Assembly (NCBI GenBank): GCA_963921825.1
Contig: OY997591.1
Coordinates: 43,297,825 to 43,361,824, forward strand
From: Erodium maritimum
Taxonomy: Eukaryota > Streptophyta > Magnoliopsida > Geraniales > Geraniaceae
DNA: 64,000 bases
Direction of reading: 5' to 3'
The first letter of the stretch is position 1. Each line of letters starts with the position of its first letter. Below the pieces are notes generated by a model that had not been told where the DNA came from, searched no databases, and saw nothing but the letters and a program-made list of their open reading frames with translations. Of the stretch, positions 33,421-45,547 are shown one piece after another. The position numbers were made by a program, and so were the translations under genes.

Positions 33421-33971
33421 ACTCTATTGATGTGGCATGTATTACGGTGGGCTGCATGAAGAGTGAGCTCTAGGAGCAATTCATGGAACATTCTCATGAC
33501 CCTCGTGCAATGATGGCCATGATAAAGTGTATGTTCAAAGAAAGGGCACGTACTGTGAGATATAATGTCATGAATGAACTAGTCTTCTGTAAGATGTCAG
33601 TAGGTAGCTCGGTGGGTCCTCATGTCCTAAAAATGAAGGGGTGTCTTGAACATCTTAATAGACTGGGTCTTAAGATAGAACAAGAGATGGCAGCGGATGT
33701 GATTCTATACTCCCCTCCTCGCGCATATGTTGGGTTCGTGAAGAACTATCATATGCACGATATAGAAAAGACTATTTCCGAGTTATATAGAATGTTAGTG
33801 ACTATTGAAAAGAACATCAAGGATCAGGGATCCAAGGAAGTTCTGATGGTCAAAAGGGGAACCAATTTCAAGAAGGGAATTAGGAGTGGCAAGAGCAAGG
33901 TCCATGCGCACTTGGCAGGCAATATAAGACAACCGAAGGCCCCTAACCCTCCTAGGACTAGAGAATCCTAG
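33421..33971 (+). pseudogene. Angela-B gag, C-terminal two thirds
   Basis: The frame 33483-33971 reads MKGCLEHLNRLGLKIEQEMA, YSPPRAYVGFVKNYHMHDIE and KTISELYRMLVTIEKNIKDQ, the capsid region of Angela/Tork-like copia gag; it corresponds closely to 55116-55580 in Angela-C. The 5' third was lost with the SIRE-B event, and there is a stop just upstream of 33483. No zinc knuckle is visible. Confidence 0.88.
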
Positions 33972-35490
33972 ATGAAGGGCGGAGTGACAACACCTTCATT
34001 AGGTATTTATTTTATAGAAGTACATCTTTCTACTTCCAAAGATTCATGGGTATTAGATACTGGAGATGAATCTCACATATGTACTACTGTGCAGTAGCTG
34101 CAAATTGGAAGATGCTTGAATAAGAACGAGGTGGACCTCAGAGTGGGAAACAATATTAAAGTTGCAACGACTGTTGTAGGATCCATTAGTCTTCATTTGC
34201 CAAGTGGCCTATTTTTTTTTTTGAACAATGCATATTGCATACCAACTTTCAGTAGGAATAATGTATCTATTTTCGTGTTGGACAAAGAAGGATATATTTT
34301 TGATGTTGGAAATGATATTTTCAATATACTGTGCAATGATGTGTTTTATGGTAGTGCTAAAATGGTTGGAGGATTGTACATATTGGATATGGATAAAAAT
34401 ACCTTGAGCTCTATTTATAACGTAAATACAAAGAGGTCGAAATCCGACGATTTAAACCAAACTCTAATATGGCATTGTTTGGGCCATATGAATCAGAAAC
34501 GCATATCAGTACTTCATAAGTGCGAAATTTTAAGTCCATTTGAATTTCATTCGATTGATATATGTGAGGCTTGTTTGATGGGAAATATGACTAAAGCGCC
34601 CTTCATCGGTCGTAGTGAAAGGACGGGTGACTTATTGGGGCTAATACACTTAGATGTGTGTGGACCAATGAGTACACTTTCCATGATATATTTTAGCTAC
34701 TTCATCACATTTACTGAAGACTACAGTAGATATGGTTATGTCTACCTAATGAGACATAAGTCTAAATCATTTGATAAATTCAAAGAGTATAAGGCTAAAG
34801 TAGAAAACCAGCTCAGGAAAAGTATTAAGGCACTTCGATCTAATTGAAGTGGAGAGTACTTGACCATAGAGATTTTAGATCATCTAATAGAAAATGGGAT
34901 CCTTTTGGGAATGGACTCCTCTAGGAACACCGCATTTGAATGGTGTGTCCAAACGTAGAAATCGGACATTGTTTGATATGGTCTGTTCCATGGTCAATTG
35001 TGCTGATCTCCCAATATCTTTTTGGGGTCATGCTCTAGAGACGGCCGTATACATACTGAATCGGGCTACAATGAAGGTTGTGGAATGGACACCATTCGAG
35101 GAATGGCATGGGAAGAAGCTCGTTTTGTCCTTCCTACAGATTTGGGGTTGTGAGGCTTATGTAAAACGTTTGGTTTTGACTAAGCTCAAACCAAGATATG
35201 AGAACTGCACCTTTGTGGGGTATCCCAAAGAAACAAGGGGATATTACTCCTACAAACCCAGTGAGAACATGGTGTTCGTCACTCAGGGTAGGGTCTTTAT
35301 GGAAAAGCAGTTTGTTTCCAAAGACATCAGTGGGAGGACTGTACATCTAGAAGAAATTCAAGATGGTGTAGATCCATCTGAACCTATTCACGATCCACTT
35401 GACAACCCAGTAAAATGGGAGGAGCCAAATATGGTCGTAGAACAAGGAACAAATTCCTGTAGCAATTCTGGAAGGTCAAATGCGATATGA
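33972..35490 (+). pseudogene. Angela-B protease, pre-integrase and integrase
   Basis: Protease box SWVLDTGDESHICTT (about 34048-34092), then EVDLRVGNNIKVATTVVG. The zinc-binding pre-integrase has HCLGHMNQKRISVLHKCEI and ICEACLMGNMTKAPF (about 34470-34605). The integrase core has LIHLDVCGPMSTLS and FITFTEDYSRYGYVYLMRHK (first catalytic Asp). A stop at 34847 and a frameshift near 34890 destroy the segment with the catalytic Glu. The C-terminal part (34894-35490) reads NGVSKRRNRTLFDMVCSMV, LPISFWGHALETAVYILNRA, LQIWGCEAYVKRL, FVGYPKETRGYYSY. Block order marks Ty1/copia. Confidence 0.92.
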
Positions 35491-35967
35491 AGGGTCAGTC
35501 GTTCGCCTCCGAGATATGGGTACTTTGTGTCTAAAGGTGACAATGAGCTTATGGTAGATCGCGAGGATCCAACCACCTTTTAGGAAGCCGTGGATGGACA
35601 CAACTCCAAGTTATAGCTTGGAGCCATGAGGGAGGAAATAAAATCCATGTCGGACAACCAAGTCTAGGGACTGGTTGATCCCATCGATGGTGTGAGAACC
35701 ATTGAATGAAAATGGAACTTTAAGGTGAAGATGGACATGGACGACAATCCTCAGACCTACAAAGCCTGACTGGTGGCGAAAGGTTATAGACAAATCCAAG
35801 GGATTGACTATGAGGAAACCTTCTCCCTAGTGGCTATGGTCAAATCGATTTGTAATCTTCTTTCCATAGCTGCGTATCTGTTAGTCTTAGTGCACATAGT
35901 TCAATCGTAAATGGCCAAATGTAAATATCATCGTTAGTAATAAAATTAAAGCGGTTTCATATTACTT
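35491..35967 (+). pseudogene. Angela-B reverse transcriptase start and degraded 3' tail
   Basis: Homologous to 1-390: the frame gives PPRYGYFV-like and DREDPTTF blocks, then WNFKVKMDMDDNPQTYKA and AMVKSICNLLSIAAY (about 35830-35875), with at least four stops. From about 35880 the sequence is no longer RT: about 75 bp of unrecognised DNA lead into the LINE-2 TSD (35953-35967). Most of RT and all of RNase H are deleted. Confidence 0.8.
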
Positions 35968-36651
35968 TTCTTATCAGCAAATTTTTTTATTACTAAAGTC
36001 TAATTTTCGAAATGAAAACAAGACCAAGGATCAAACCCTCATTACACCATAGATAGCTTCTCTAACACAACCAAAATACAACCATTCAAAACCCCCCACA
36101 CATTACCTTGACAATCAAGTAACTCCATGATACCTTACCCCCCGAATTGGAAATGTACCCAACATTCAAAATACACCAGTTGCTTGAGTGAGAAGTAACC
36201 CTCAAAACCCCCAACTCCACCCTATACATCAAAATACCCACTACAAATAACCAAATCTCGAATTGCTACTGCCACTTCCAGGTTTTGTGCCTTCCCACCA
36301 GTTGTTGTACCACATCAATTGCAGAAAGAAGTTCTCAAAGATCTCTCAGAACCGATCAAACTCAATCCTGATCTGTAGAGGTTAATCAGTCAAATAAACA
36401 GAACAAACACAAATCTGCAGCAACTCTCAAAGGCCTAACTCAACACTTAGACCAGAAACAAAACAACAACAGTCCTAAACACCTAACTACCCCCTTTGAA
36501 AATATTAACACCCACACACAAAAGAAGAGCCCTCCAAATAACAGAACCTCACTACCCAATTCAGACACCCTCACCACTCTCCCCAAAACCAACCCATATC
36601 CACCCTGAGCCCCCACCCCAATCCACTGCAAACAATCAAGAGACCAACAAA
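35968..36651 (-). other. LINE-2 3' untranslated region (distal part)
   Basis: Together with 39603-39654 this is the 3' UTR, C-rich on the plus strand, with no coding signal. In LINE orientation it ends with a short A run (plus-strand T run, 35985-35991) and about 17 further bases before the TSD. The solo LTR at 36657 splits it. Confidence 0.7.
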
Positions 36652-36656
36652 CCAGC

Positions 36657-39602
36657 TGTCACGCCCCAATTTCAGCGAACCGAACTCGGGACGCGAACAT
36701 TTAAAACATGAAACACTTAAAACCTATTTTGAATAAAACTCTGATATTTCCATTTAGTTACCAAAAATAATAATAATATTTACAATACAAAAATGTCCCA
36801 ACAAGTGGACAAGGTACATTATCCGTCACTAGACTCAACAAAATAAAGACCAGACTCCGCTCCAAGCTCCATGAACTTCAAGAGCTAACCTAGTCCGTCC
36901 GGTGATCAGTACCTGTAGGAAAAGCAGCTAGAGGTGAGCGTTCGCTCACCTCCATGGATAACAGACTGACTATGGCATAATTAGCAGAAAAAGCCAGTAA
37001 CACTAAAACCAAACCCAACACCGGGACTACATTCCCCAACTCAAGTACCCAACTGACCCACAACCAGTTACTTTCCTCAACAGACTCAACACTCGATAAA
37101 GTAATGTAGACCCGACACAACTATCGACGACCTCCTCCAAGGACACGACAGAAAGACTACACAACGCCAAACAAGATCACAAAGGATCGCACACCAGCTG
37201 CTCAATAACCAATCTCAATCAGGTCCAGGATCGACCTATCGCAATTCCTCGACACGAAGTCGGATCAGGCTGCCGACCTATCGCAATTCATCGACACTAA
37301 GTCGGATCAGGCTGTCGACCTTTGCAGTTCATCGACACTAAGTCAGATCAGGCTGTCGACCTTTCGCAATTCATCGACACTAAGTCGGATCAGGCTGTCG
37401 ACCTTTCGAACTCACAACTTCAGGTAACCACAATCACAATCACAGGTAAGTTCAATCACGCAGGCACTCAAGGCCACTCAAGACACCTCAACAGTCAAGA
37501 CTCGGGTTCAACAACCCCACGGGCACTCACTGCCACTCAAGACACACCAACGGTCAAGACTTGGGTTCAACAACCCCACGGGCACTCACGGCCACTCAAG
37601 AGACACCAACGGTCAAACTCGGGTTCAACAACCCCACGACACTCACGGCCACCCAAGACACCAACTTAACACACGGGCTCTCATGGCCACCCAAGACACA
37701 AATTTAAATACACGGGCTCTCATGGCCACCCAAGACACCAATTTAAATACACGGGCTCTCATGGCCACCCAAGACACCAATTTAAATACACGGGCTCTCA
37801 TGGCCACCCAAGACACCAATTTAAATACACGGGCTCTCATGGCCACCCAAGACACCAATTAAACAATCAACCTCCGGGCATGGTCATATGCCTCCAGTAA
37901 TTATAATATCGCTAAGTTCTCTGTTCCTACGACACTACTAAGTGTCACATGCTTTTCTCTTAAACGCTACAATCCCGTATCATGCTTTTCTAATATTTAA
38001 ATAAGTCTACTCAACCCACGACACCCCGGTGTCACATGCAATTCTACTATTAACTTTCCCTAATCAGGGCCGAGATCCGGCTACTTTTCCCTACCTCGTA
38101 TAACACTCAAAAAGCGCTCCACTAAACCTCGATGTCAACCTAGTAACTCGCCGAACTTCCCTTTGCCTCGGTCCGCAACGCGATCTAAAAGAACACAAAT
38201 TTAACTCACTTTTAAACTAGTACGAATAAACCGAAAGTCAATAAACTTAACGCCCAAACGTAACCCCGACAATGTCGATCACTCCCAAACTTCCCAATTA
38301 CTCGACATTGTCGATAAAAGACCCGTAAAGGCCCGATTCGCCCGACATGGCGAATCTGCCCGGGTTTTGTAAATTGCCTTCCGGGGCTCCAAAAATTCCC
38401 GTTTTCGTTTCTACGGTCTTAGAATAATTCAAGGAACCCAACGCACTTGACGGAATTGAATTCCGACTTCTAAGTCAAATAATTAACGTTTAAAGTTTCT
38501 AAAACCCGTTAATTACAACTTTTCCAATTCAATTCCAATTTTCGATTCGGTTAAGGATAAATGGTCCGGGGAACGTTTTAAACCACCCGAACATTAAAAC
38601 CCGAGCAATCGAGCACGTGGGCCCCACCCAACCCACTTGGCCGTGCCCTAGGGTTCAAGGGGGGGCTCGGCCACCATGTGGTGGCTGGTGCCAGCTCCGG
38701 CCAGCCACCCCATGGCCGGCCGGCCACCAACCACGGTGGCCGGAGCTCCTCCCGATCCTCCGGTCACCGGAAAACGTGCCACTACACTTCCAACCACCTC
38801 TAAAATGTCTCTAACACCTCCCCAACCTCAATACAACCCTAACCCAAACATATTAACGAAACCCTAGCTTTTGAAAATAAACGAAACGACGATCGGTTTA
38901 GTACAAACCGTAGAGGAGGACGAGGGGAAGACGGTTTCTTCTTGCCTTGAAACGATCCAAGGGTTGGATCAACTCCACAACCCTAGCTTTCAATCCTTCT
39001 CTCTCCTTCTCCTTCTCCTTCTCTCTCTAGCTCTCTTCTTCTCTCTTCTCTTTCTAATTAAATCAACTAACTCATAATTTTCCCTTTTTTTTCTCTTTAA
39101 ACATGTGTGGCCAGCCACCAAGGTGCACCACACATTTTCCCCCCAAAACTAACACCACCACAATTAGGACATGTGTCAAGGTGGATCCCACACCTTTTGG
39201 AAAATATCTACTTGATATTTTCCAATCAGATTCGCGAAAAACGGAAGTTTCGGGCCCCGAACGGGCACTTTTCCCAAGAAATTACGAAACTTGACGGGCT
39301 ACAAGGAAACGGCTCAACTAAGATCGTCGCGACGACGGCTAAGATTTTTGGATCCCAAACGGTCCTCGAATGGACCAAAACGTCGCTCGGTTGACTTTTC
39401 TAGTGAAAAGTCAACATTTCCCAAAATGATCAGAAAGTTGCCCTGAGTTCCCTGGAACTCATTTTAGTCGATAACGGGGTCAACTTAAGTCCGGTATGAC
39501 CCTCGGGGTCAATTTAGGTTAATTTAAGTGTCTGTCTTAAAATTTTTAAATTTTTTTGTTCTTCGCAGGTTTGACTGACGTTGACCAGAAGTGGTTATTA
39601 CA
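36657..39602 (-). mobile_element. Solo LTR of the Tekay family (2946 bp) in LINE-2
   Basis: Starts TGTCACGCCCC and ends GTGGTTATTACA, same family and orientation as 17995-20937 but a different subfamily: it carries the GC-rich GTGGCTGG/GGCCGGCC block (about 38670-38750). A perfect 5-bp TSD CCAGC lies at 36652-36656 and 39603-39607. No internal region, so it formed by recombination between the two LTRs of a former full element. Confidence 0.96.
37655..37862. repeat. 38-bp minisatellite in the solo LTR at 36657
   Basis: Five to six nearly identical units of 38 bp, each with GGGCTCTCATGGCCACCCAA then GACACCAATTTAAATACAC. The uniformity suggests recent amplification. A preceding array at 37250-37400 has ~53-bp units with TCGACACTAAGTCGGATCAG. 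Confidence 0.93.
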
Positions 39603-39654
39603 CCAGCCAAAACACACTGCTTCTTTCTTCTATTACACTCCTTAGGACTAGTGA

Positions 39655-42204
39655 TCAAAGATAAGAAACTGAAAGAATACTCCTGATCAAAATTTTCCCA
39701 AGATATCTGATAGGAATCATTTTGTACTCATTGCAAGATCTCCTCAGGGGATATAGTAATGTTGTTGAATAATAGGTTGTTTCTCCCCAACCAAATCCTC
39801 CAAATGCAAATGGACACCAGTAAACCCCATTGATTTTTGAATTTAGATGAGTACATATTTTTTTCCAAGAGATGAACCAGTCTCTAATCCCCTCAGAACA
39901 AGCAGCTCTGATCCCCCACCAATTTAAAACTAAACACCAGACTTGCCAAGCAAATGAGCAACCAATAAATAAATGATCAAGTTCTTCTGGGTGTTCAAAG
40001 CAATAAGGGCACAAAATGTTGTCTAAGTATACTCTCCTAGAGAGTAGGAAGCATTTGGTTGGCACTGCATTTAGGCAAAGTAACCAAAGGAATGCAGCAA
40101 TTTTAGGAGGTATCTTTGGTTCCCAGATGAGAGCAGGCCAGGTCAGATTCTCTTCATATTCCAAGTCCAAGTGTTGATACATTTGATGAACAGTGAAGCC
40201 CCTCTGATCTATCACTCAAGTCACCTTATCAGGTTCTGTACTGGTGATTGAGACAATATTAATGATATCACATAAGTTCTCCAGATCATCTTCTTCCCAA
40301 CCCCTCAACTCCCTCCTAAAAATCAAAGTCCACTCCCCATTGGCCCAAATCTTGGCTAAAATATGATGCTTCTGTTGATTAAGATGATACAATATTTGGA
40401 ACATGAATTTGAGGGGGATATCAGTGATCCATAAATCCTCCCAGAAGCTAATTGATTTACCTGAATTAACCTTCCAAGTGAGTCCAATGCCCCAAAAGCA
40501 CTAGCAAATTTTGGACACTGAAGAAGGGACTGAATATATTTCAAATAACCCTGACCATTATGTAGAGAGAATTTGGAAAAATCCGAAGCTGAATGATCCC
40601 AACCATATTTTGAACAAATCAACAGCTTCCAGAGTGAATCCTCTTGCACAGCAAATCTCCACCACCATCTTGCCAATAAAGCATTGTTCATGATGCTCAG
40701 CTTCTTTATACCCAAGCCCCCAGCACTCTTAGGCCTGCAAACTAAATCCCATCTTAACTTGTGTAGCACTTTCTTGGAAACAGTCCCATTCCAAAGATAT
40801 CTCTTTTGCCATTTCTCCAATTCTTTGATTACCCCTTTAGAAGCTTTATATAATGACATATAGTAGAGTGGTAAGGAGCTCAAAGAAGATTTGATCAGTG
40901 TCACTCTCCCCCCCAAAGTTCTGGACTTGGATTGCCACAGATTTAATTTTCTCTTGAATTTCTCTATAACTGGTTCCCAAGTTTTTAGTCTTCTAGGATT
41001 AGCACCAAGTTGGAACCCCAAGTATTCAAAAGGCAGGGACATTGAGCTACACCCCAAGATCTCAGTAACCTCTTCCAGGTTTATTAAATTAGGATTAAGT
41101 AAAAGCACCTTTGATTTATGATAATTGATCTTCAAGCCAGTAGCTTTTTGTAAAATGTTCAATGTATGCTTCAGATTGATCACTTGTTGTCTCCCAGCTT
41201 TTATAAAGATCAATGTGTCATCTGCAAATTGAAGATGAGATATTTCAGGACCAGATTCACTACACTTGACTCATGTGAACATATTGTTTGCAGATCCTTT
41301 GGCCATGAGTTGGTGGAGACTTTCAGCTACTAGAGCAAATAACAAAGGAGAGAGGGAACACCCTTGCCTCAGCCCCCTCTTAAGTGGAAAATCCTCAGAT
41401 GGAGATCCATTGATTAATACTGAAGACCAAGCCTGCATACAAGTAGCCATCCATTTTCTCCAAGTAGTACCAAACCCCATACACTTCAGCATATTTAGTA
41501 AAGCTTCCCAACAAATGTGATCATAAGCTTTCTCAAAATCAATTTTGAAAATTATAACTTCTTTTCTGGACTCCTTGATGTAATGAATCAATTCGGTGGC
41601 AATCAAGACCCCATCCATGATTTGTCTACCAACAATGAAGCCAGATTGTACATCATGCACAAGTGTGTTCATCAAGGGTTTGAGTCTGGCTGCAAGCACT
41701 TTGGACAGAATCTTGTAGGTGCTATTTATAAGACTGATAGGCCTGAACTCCTTAAATGTTACAGGAGCATTGTTCTTGGGAATCAATGTAATAAAAGATG
41801 AATTCAACCCCCTACCCAAATCACCTCCAAGATAAAAGTGTTCCATCATGTCCATAAACCTTCTTTCACAATAGACCAGCAAATTTGATAAAACTTCATA
41901 GAGAACCCATCAGGTCCAGGTGATTTTTCACTATTACAAGATTTTATAGCCTCCCAAACTTCAGATTCAGTGAAAGGTGTCTCAAGTATTTGAGCTTGAT
42001 TCATAGTTATAGACTTGAAAGGAAGGGATGACAGATCAATGGAAGGAGAATAAAGTCCAGTAAATCTAGCAGCAAAGTGGCTTTTTGAAACCTCTTTAAT
42101 ATGAGTAGGAGTGGTATAAATAGTCTGACCTTCTTGTATGACTGAGATCTTTCTTCTAGTGTTATTGAAATTTGCTACCAAGTGAAAGAACTTTGTGCAC
42201 CTAT
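39655..42204 (-). pseudogene. LINE-2 ORF2: reverse transcriptase and zinc-binding C-terminus
   Basis: From 42204 down: NTRRKISVIQEG, then SCNSEKSPGPDGFSMKF (about 41940). The RT frame 41882-41271 has SSFITLIPKNNAPVTFKEF, RPISLINSTYKILSKVLAAR, IIFKIDFEKAYDHICWEAL, GLRQGCSLSPLLFALVAE. The active-site box FADDTLIFIK (about 41240-41205) is intact. The thumb and connection follow (LGFQLGANPRR, LWQSKSRTLGGRVTLIKSSL, KSAGGLGIKKLSIMNNALLA). The C-terminal block is LTWPALIWEPKIPPKIAAFL and CPYCFEHPEELDHLFIGCSF, a zinc-binding motif. Few breaks: a stop near 41271, frame changes at about 41880 and 40380. Confidence 0.93.
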
Positions 42205-42784
42205 TGCCACGCCCCAATTTCAGCGAACCGAACTCGGGACGCGAACTTTTAAAAACATGAACACTTGAAACCTGTTTTCAATAAAAGCTTTGACATTTCC
42301 ATTTACTTCTCAAAATAATAGTATTTACAATACAAAAACGTCCCAACAAGTGGACAAGGTACAACATCCGTCACTAGACTCAACAAAAGTAAAGACCAGA
42401 CTCCGCTCCAAGCTCCATGAACTTCAAGAGCTCACCTAGTCCGTCCGGTGATCAATACCTGTAGGAAAAGCAGCTAGGGGTGAGCGTTCGCTCACCTCCA
42501 CGGATAACAGACTGACTATGGCATAATTAGCAGAAAAAGCCAGTAACACTAAAACCAAACCCAGCGCCGGGACTACAGTCCCCAACTCAAGTACCCAACT
42601 GACCCACAACCCGTCACCTTCCTCAACAGACTCGACACTCGATGATACAGTGTAAACCCGACACAACTATCGACGACCTCCTCAAGGACTCGAACGAAAC
42701 GACACAACACCAAACAAGATCACAAAGGATCGCACACCAGCTGCTCAGTAACCAATCTCAATCAGGTCAGGGTTCGACCTATCG

Positions 42785-43075
42785 CAATTCCTCGACACGA
42801 AGTCGGATCAGGCTGTCGACCTTTCAAACTCGCAATTCCTCGACACTAAGTCGGATCAGGCTGTCGACCTTTAAAACTCGCAATTCATCGACACTAAGTC
42901 GGATCAGGCTGTCGACCTTTAGAACTCGCAATTCATCGACACTAAGTCGGATCAGGCTGTCGACCTTTAAAACTCGCAATTCATCGACACTAAGTCGGAT
43001 CAGGCTGTCGACCTTTAGAACTCGCAATTCATCGACACTAAGTCGGATCAGGCTGTCGACCTTTAGAACTCACCA
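42785..43075. repeat. ~47-bp minisatellite in the solo LTR at 42205
   Basis: Six units contain TCGACACTAAGTCGGATCAG, then GCTGTCGACCTTTAAAACTC, then GCAATTCA. Units are almost identical. In the full-length Tekay element only one or two such units exist (18632-18660), so the array expanded in this copy or its lineage. Confidence 0.93.
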
Positions 43076-43224
43076 CCCCAGGTAACCACAATCACAATCA
43101 CAGGCAAGTTCAATCACACAGGCACTCAAGGCCACTCAAGACACCTCAACAGTCAAGACTCGGGTTCAACAACCCCACGGGCACTCGCTGCCACTCAAGA
43201 CACCAAATTAAATACACGGCTCTC

Positions 43225-43440
43225 ATGGCCACCCCGACTCAACAATTAAATACGGGCTCTCAAGGCCACCCAAACTCAACAATTAAATACGGGCTCTCAA
43301 GGCCACCCAAACTCAACAATTAAATACGGGCTCTCAAGGCCACCCAAACTCAACAATTAAATACGGGCTCTCAAGGCCACCCGAACTCAACAATTAAATA
43401 CGGGCTCTCAAGGCCACCCAAACTCAACAATTAAATAAAA
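43225..43440. repeat. 37-bp minisatellite in the solo LTR at 42205
   Basis: About six units with GGGCTCTCAAGGCCACCCAA then ACTCAACAATTAAATAC. Homologous to the 36-38-bp arrays of the other LTRs but homogenised to its own variant. Confidence 0.93.
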
Positions 43441-45222
43441 CGCACGACAACCTCCGGCATATTCGATGCCTCCAACGGTCCTAAAATCACTAGTTTCACA
43501 AACAACCTCCGAGCATGGTCATATGCCTCCAGTAATTCAATTATCGCTAAGTTCTCTGTTCCTACGACACTACTAAGTGTCACATGCTTTTCTCTTGAAC
43601 GCTACAATCCCGTATCATGCTTTTCTAATAATTAAATAAATCTACTCAACCCACGACACCCCGGTGTCACATGCAATTCTACTATTAACTTTCCCTAATC
43701 AGGGCCGAGATCCGGCTACTTTTCCCTACCTCGTATACAATCCCAAAAGCGCTCCAACAACACCCGAAGCACACTCAGTCACTCGCCGAGCTTCCCCTTG
43801 CCTCGGTCCGTAGCACGATCTAAAAGAACACAAATTTAAAGTACTTTTAAACTAGTACGAATAAACCAAAAATTTACATACTTAACGCCCAAACGTAACC
43901 CGACAATGTCGGTCACTCCCAAACTTCCCAATTATTCGATATTGCCGAAAAAGGACCCGTAAGGGCCAGATTCGCCCGACATGGCGAATCTGCCCGGTTT
44001 TGGTTAATTGCCTTCCGGGGCTCCAAAAGCCCCCGTTTTCGTTTCTACGGTCTTAGAATAAATCAAGGAACTCAACGGAATCGAATTCCGACTTCTAAAT
44101 CAATTAATTAACGTTTAAAGTTTCCCAAAACCCGTTAATTACAACTTCTCCAATTTAATTCCAAAATTCGATTTGGTTTGGGAAAAGTGGTCCGGGGAAC
44201 GTTTTAAACTACCCGAGTAATTAAAACACGAACAACCGAGCACGTGGGCCCCACCCAAAGGGCTTGGCCGTGCCCTAGGGTTTGAGGGAGGGGCTCGGCC
44301 ACCAAGTGGTGGCTGCTGCCACCTCCGGCCAGCCACCACATGGCCGGCCGGCCACCACCCACGGTGGCCGGAGCTCCTCCCGAGCCTTCGGTCACCGGAA
44401 AACATGAAATTTCTCTCCCAAACACCTCTAAAACGTCTCCAACACCTCTCTAATCTCTACACAACCCTAAACCAAATTTTATAACCAAACCCTAGCTCTT
44501 GAAAATAAACGAAACGAGAATCGGGTTAGTGCTTACTCGAGAGGAAGACGAGGGGAAGAGATTTGCTCCTTGCTTCGAATCGATCCAAGGGTTGAAAATC
44601 AAACCCTAACTCCACTTCCTTTCTTCTCTCTTCTTCTCCTTCTTCTTCTCTCTCTAAAACCTCTCTTCTTCTTTCTAATTTAATTAAAACTAACAACTAA
44701 CTCCAAAAACTCCCCCCTTTTACCCATGTTCGGCCAACACACCACAACCACCCATTTTCCCCCCAAAACTAACACCACCACATTTAGGACATGTGTCAAG
44801 GTGGGTCCCACACTTTTTGGAAAATATCTAGTTGATATTTTCCAATCAGATTCGCGAAAAACGGACGTTTCGGGCCCCGAACGGGCACTTTTCCCAAGAA
44901 ATTTTTAAACTGGACGGGCTTCAAGGAAACGGCCCAACTAAGACCGCTACGATGACGGCTAAACTTTTCGGGTCCAAAACGGTCCTCGAATGGACCAAAA
45001 CGTCGCTCGGGTGACTTTTCCAGCGAAAAATCAATCTTTCCCAAAATGACCAGAAAGTTGCCCTGAGTCCCCCGTAACTCATTTTAGTCGATAACGGGGT
45101 CAACTTAAGTCCGGCATGACCCTCGGGGTCAATTTAAGTTAAGTTAAGTGTCTGTCTTAAAATTTTTAAATTTTCCTGTTTTTCGCAGGTTTGACTGACG
45201 TTGACCAGAAGTGGTTATTACA

Positions 45223-45547
45223 CCTATCCCCCTCTTTAGACCACTTGTGCCTGACCTTCTGACACCATAATCTTGCTTGCAATTTAAGCTTCTGAATCAA
45301 AAGAGCTCTTAAGCTAGCTCTCTGACAAATCTCAGTAGAAGTAAGAATCCTGGATTCAAAACTAGAATCAAGTGTATTGATCTCTTCCTGTAGCTCAGCA
45401 ATAATTTTGTCAACCAACCAAAAGTACTCAGGTTCCAAGATCTATAATAAGTTTTAAGGGACTTCAGCTTGTACCAAAGCTTAAAAGTAGGAGTACCCAT
45501 AACCTTAATGCTGTCCCAACAATCCTTTGTATCAGAAAAGAAAGAGG
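45223..45547 (-). pseudogene. LINE-2 ORF2: segment between endonuclease and RT
   Basis: This 325-bp island between two solo LTRs encodes, on the minus strand, SFFSDTKDCWDSIKVMGTPT, FKLWYKLKSLK and QARLWCQKVRHKWSKEGDR, the normal linker of plant L1 ORF2. A frameshift lies near 45430. It joins 48857 upstream and 42204 downstream once the LTRs are removed. Confidence 0.9.

Larger units (their letters stand above)
13955..35967 (+). mobile_element. Angela-B: Angela-type Ty1/copia element, heavily interrupted
   Basis: The pieces in order are: 5' LTR (13955-14432 and 29068-29574), primer-binding site 29576-29588, leader 29589-29996, gag 33421-33971, protease/integrase 33972-35490, RT start 35491-35880, and a short non-coding tail to 35967. 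Insertions are LINE-1 (14433-29052) and SIRE-B (29997-33420). The first ~645 bp of the 5' LTR lie beyond SIRE-A, outside the window. About 1.2 kb of leader and gag start, present in Angela-C (53826-55050), is missing around SIRE-B. Most of RT and RNase H is deleted. LINE-2 follows at 35968. Confidence 0.85.
42205..45222 (-). mobile_element. Solo LTR of the Tekay family (3018 bp) in LINE-2 ORF2
   Basis: Starts TGCCACGCCCC (one change from TGTCACG) and ends GTGGTTATTACA. A perfect TSD CCTAT lies at 42200-42204 and 45223-45227. Same subfamily as the solo LTR at 36657, with the GC-rich block at about 44300-44370. Removing it rejoins the LINE frame KWSKEGDR with TKFFHLVA. Two expanded arrays lie inside. 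Confidence 0.96.

Noticed and set aside
37643-37858. Repetitive frame with repeated VSWVAMRAR units (similar at 59393-59581, 62212-62523 and 42642-43085)
   Set aside because: These are translations of LTR minisatellites, open in several frames because the unit lacks stops; not a repeat protein.
42785-43440. Possible CRISPR-like array (regular 37-47-bp repeats)
   Set aside because: Units are directly head-to-tail without unique spacers, lie inside a plant LTR, and no cas genes exist here.
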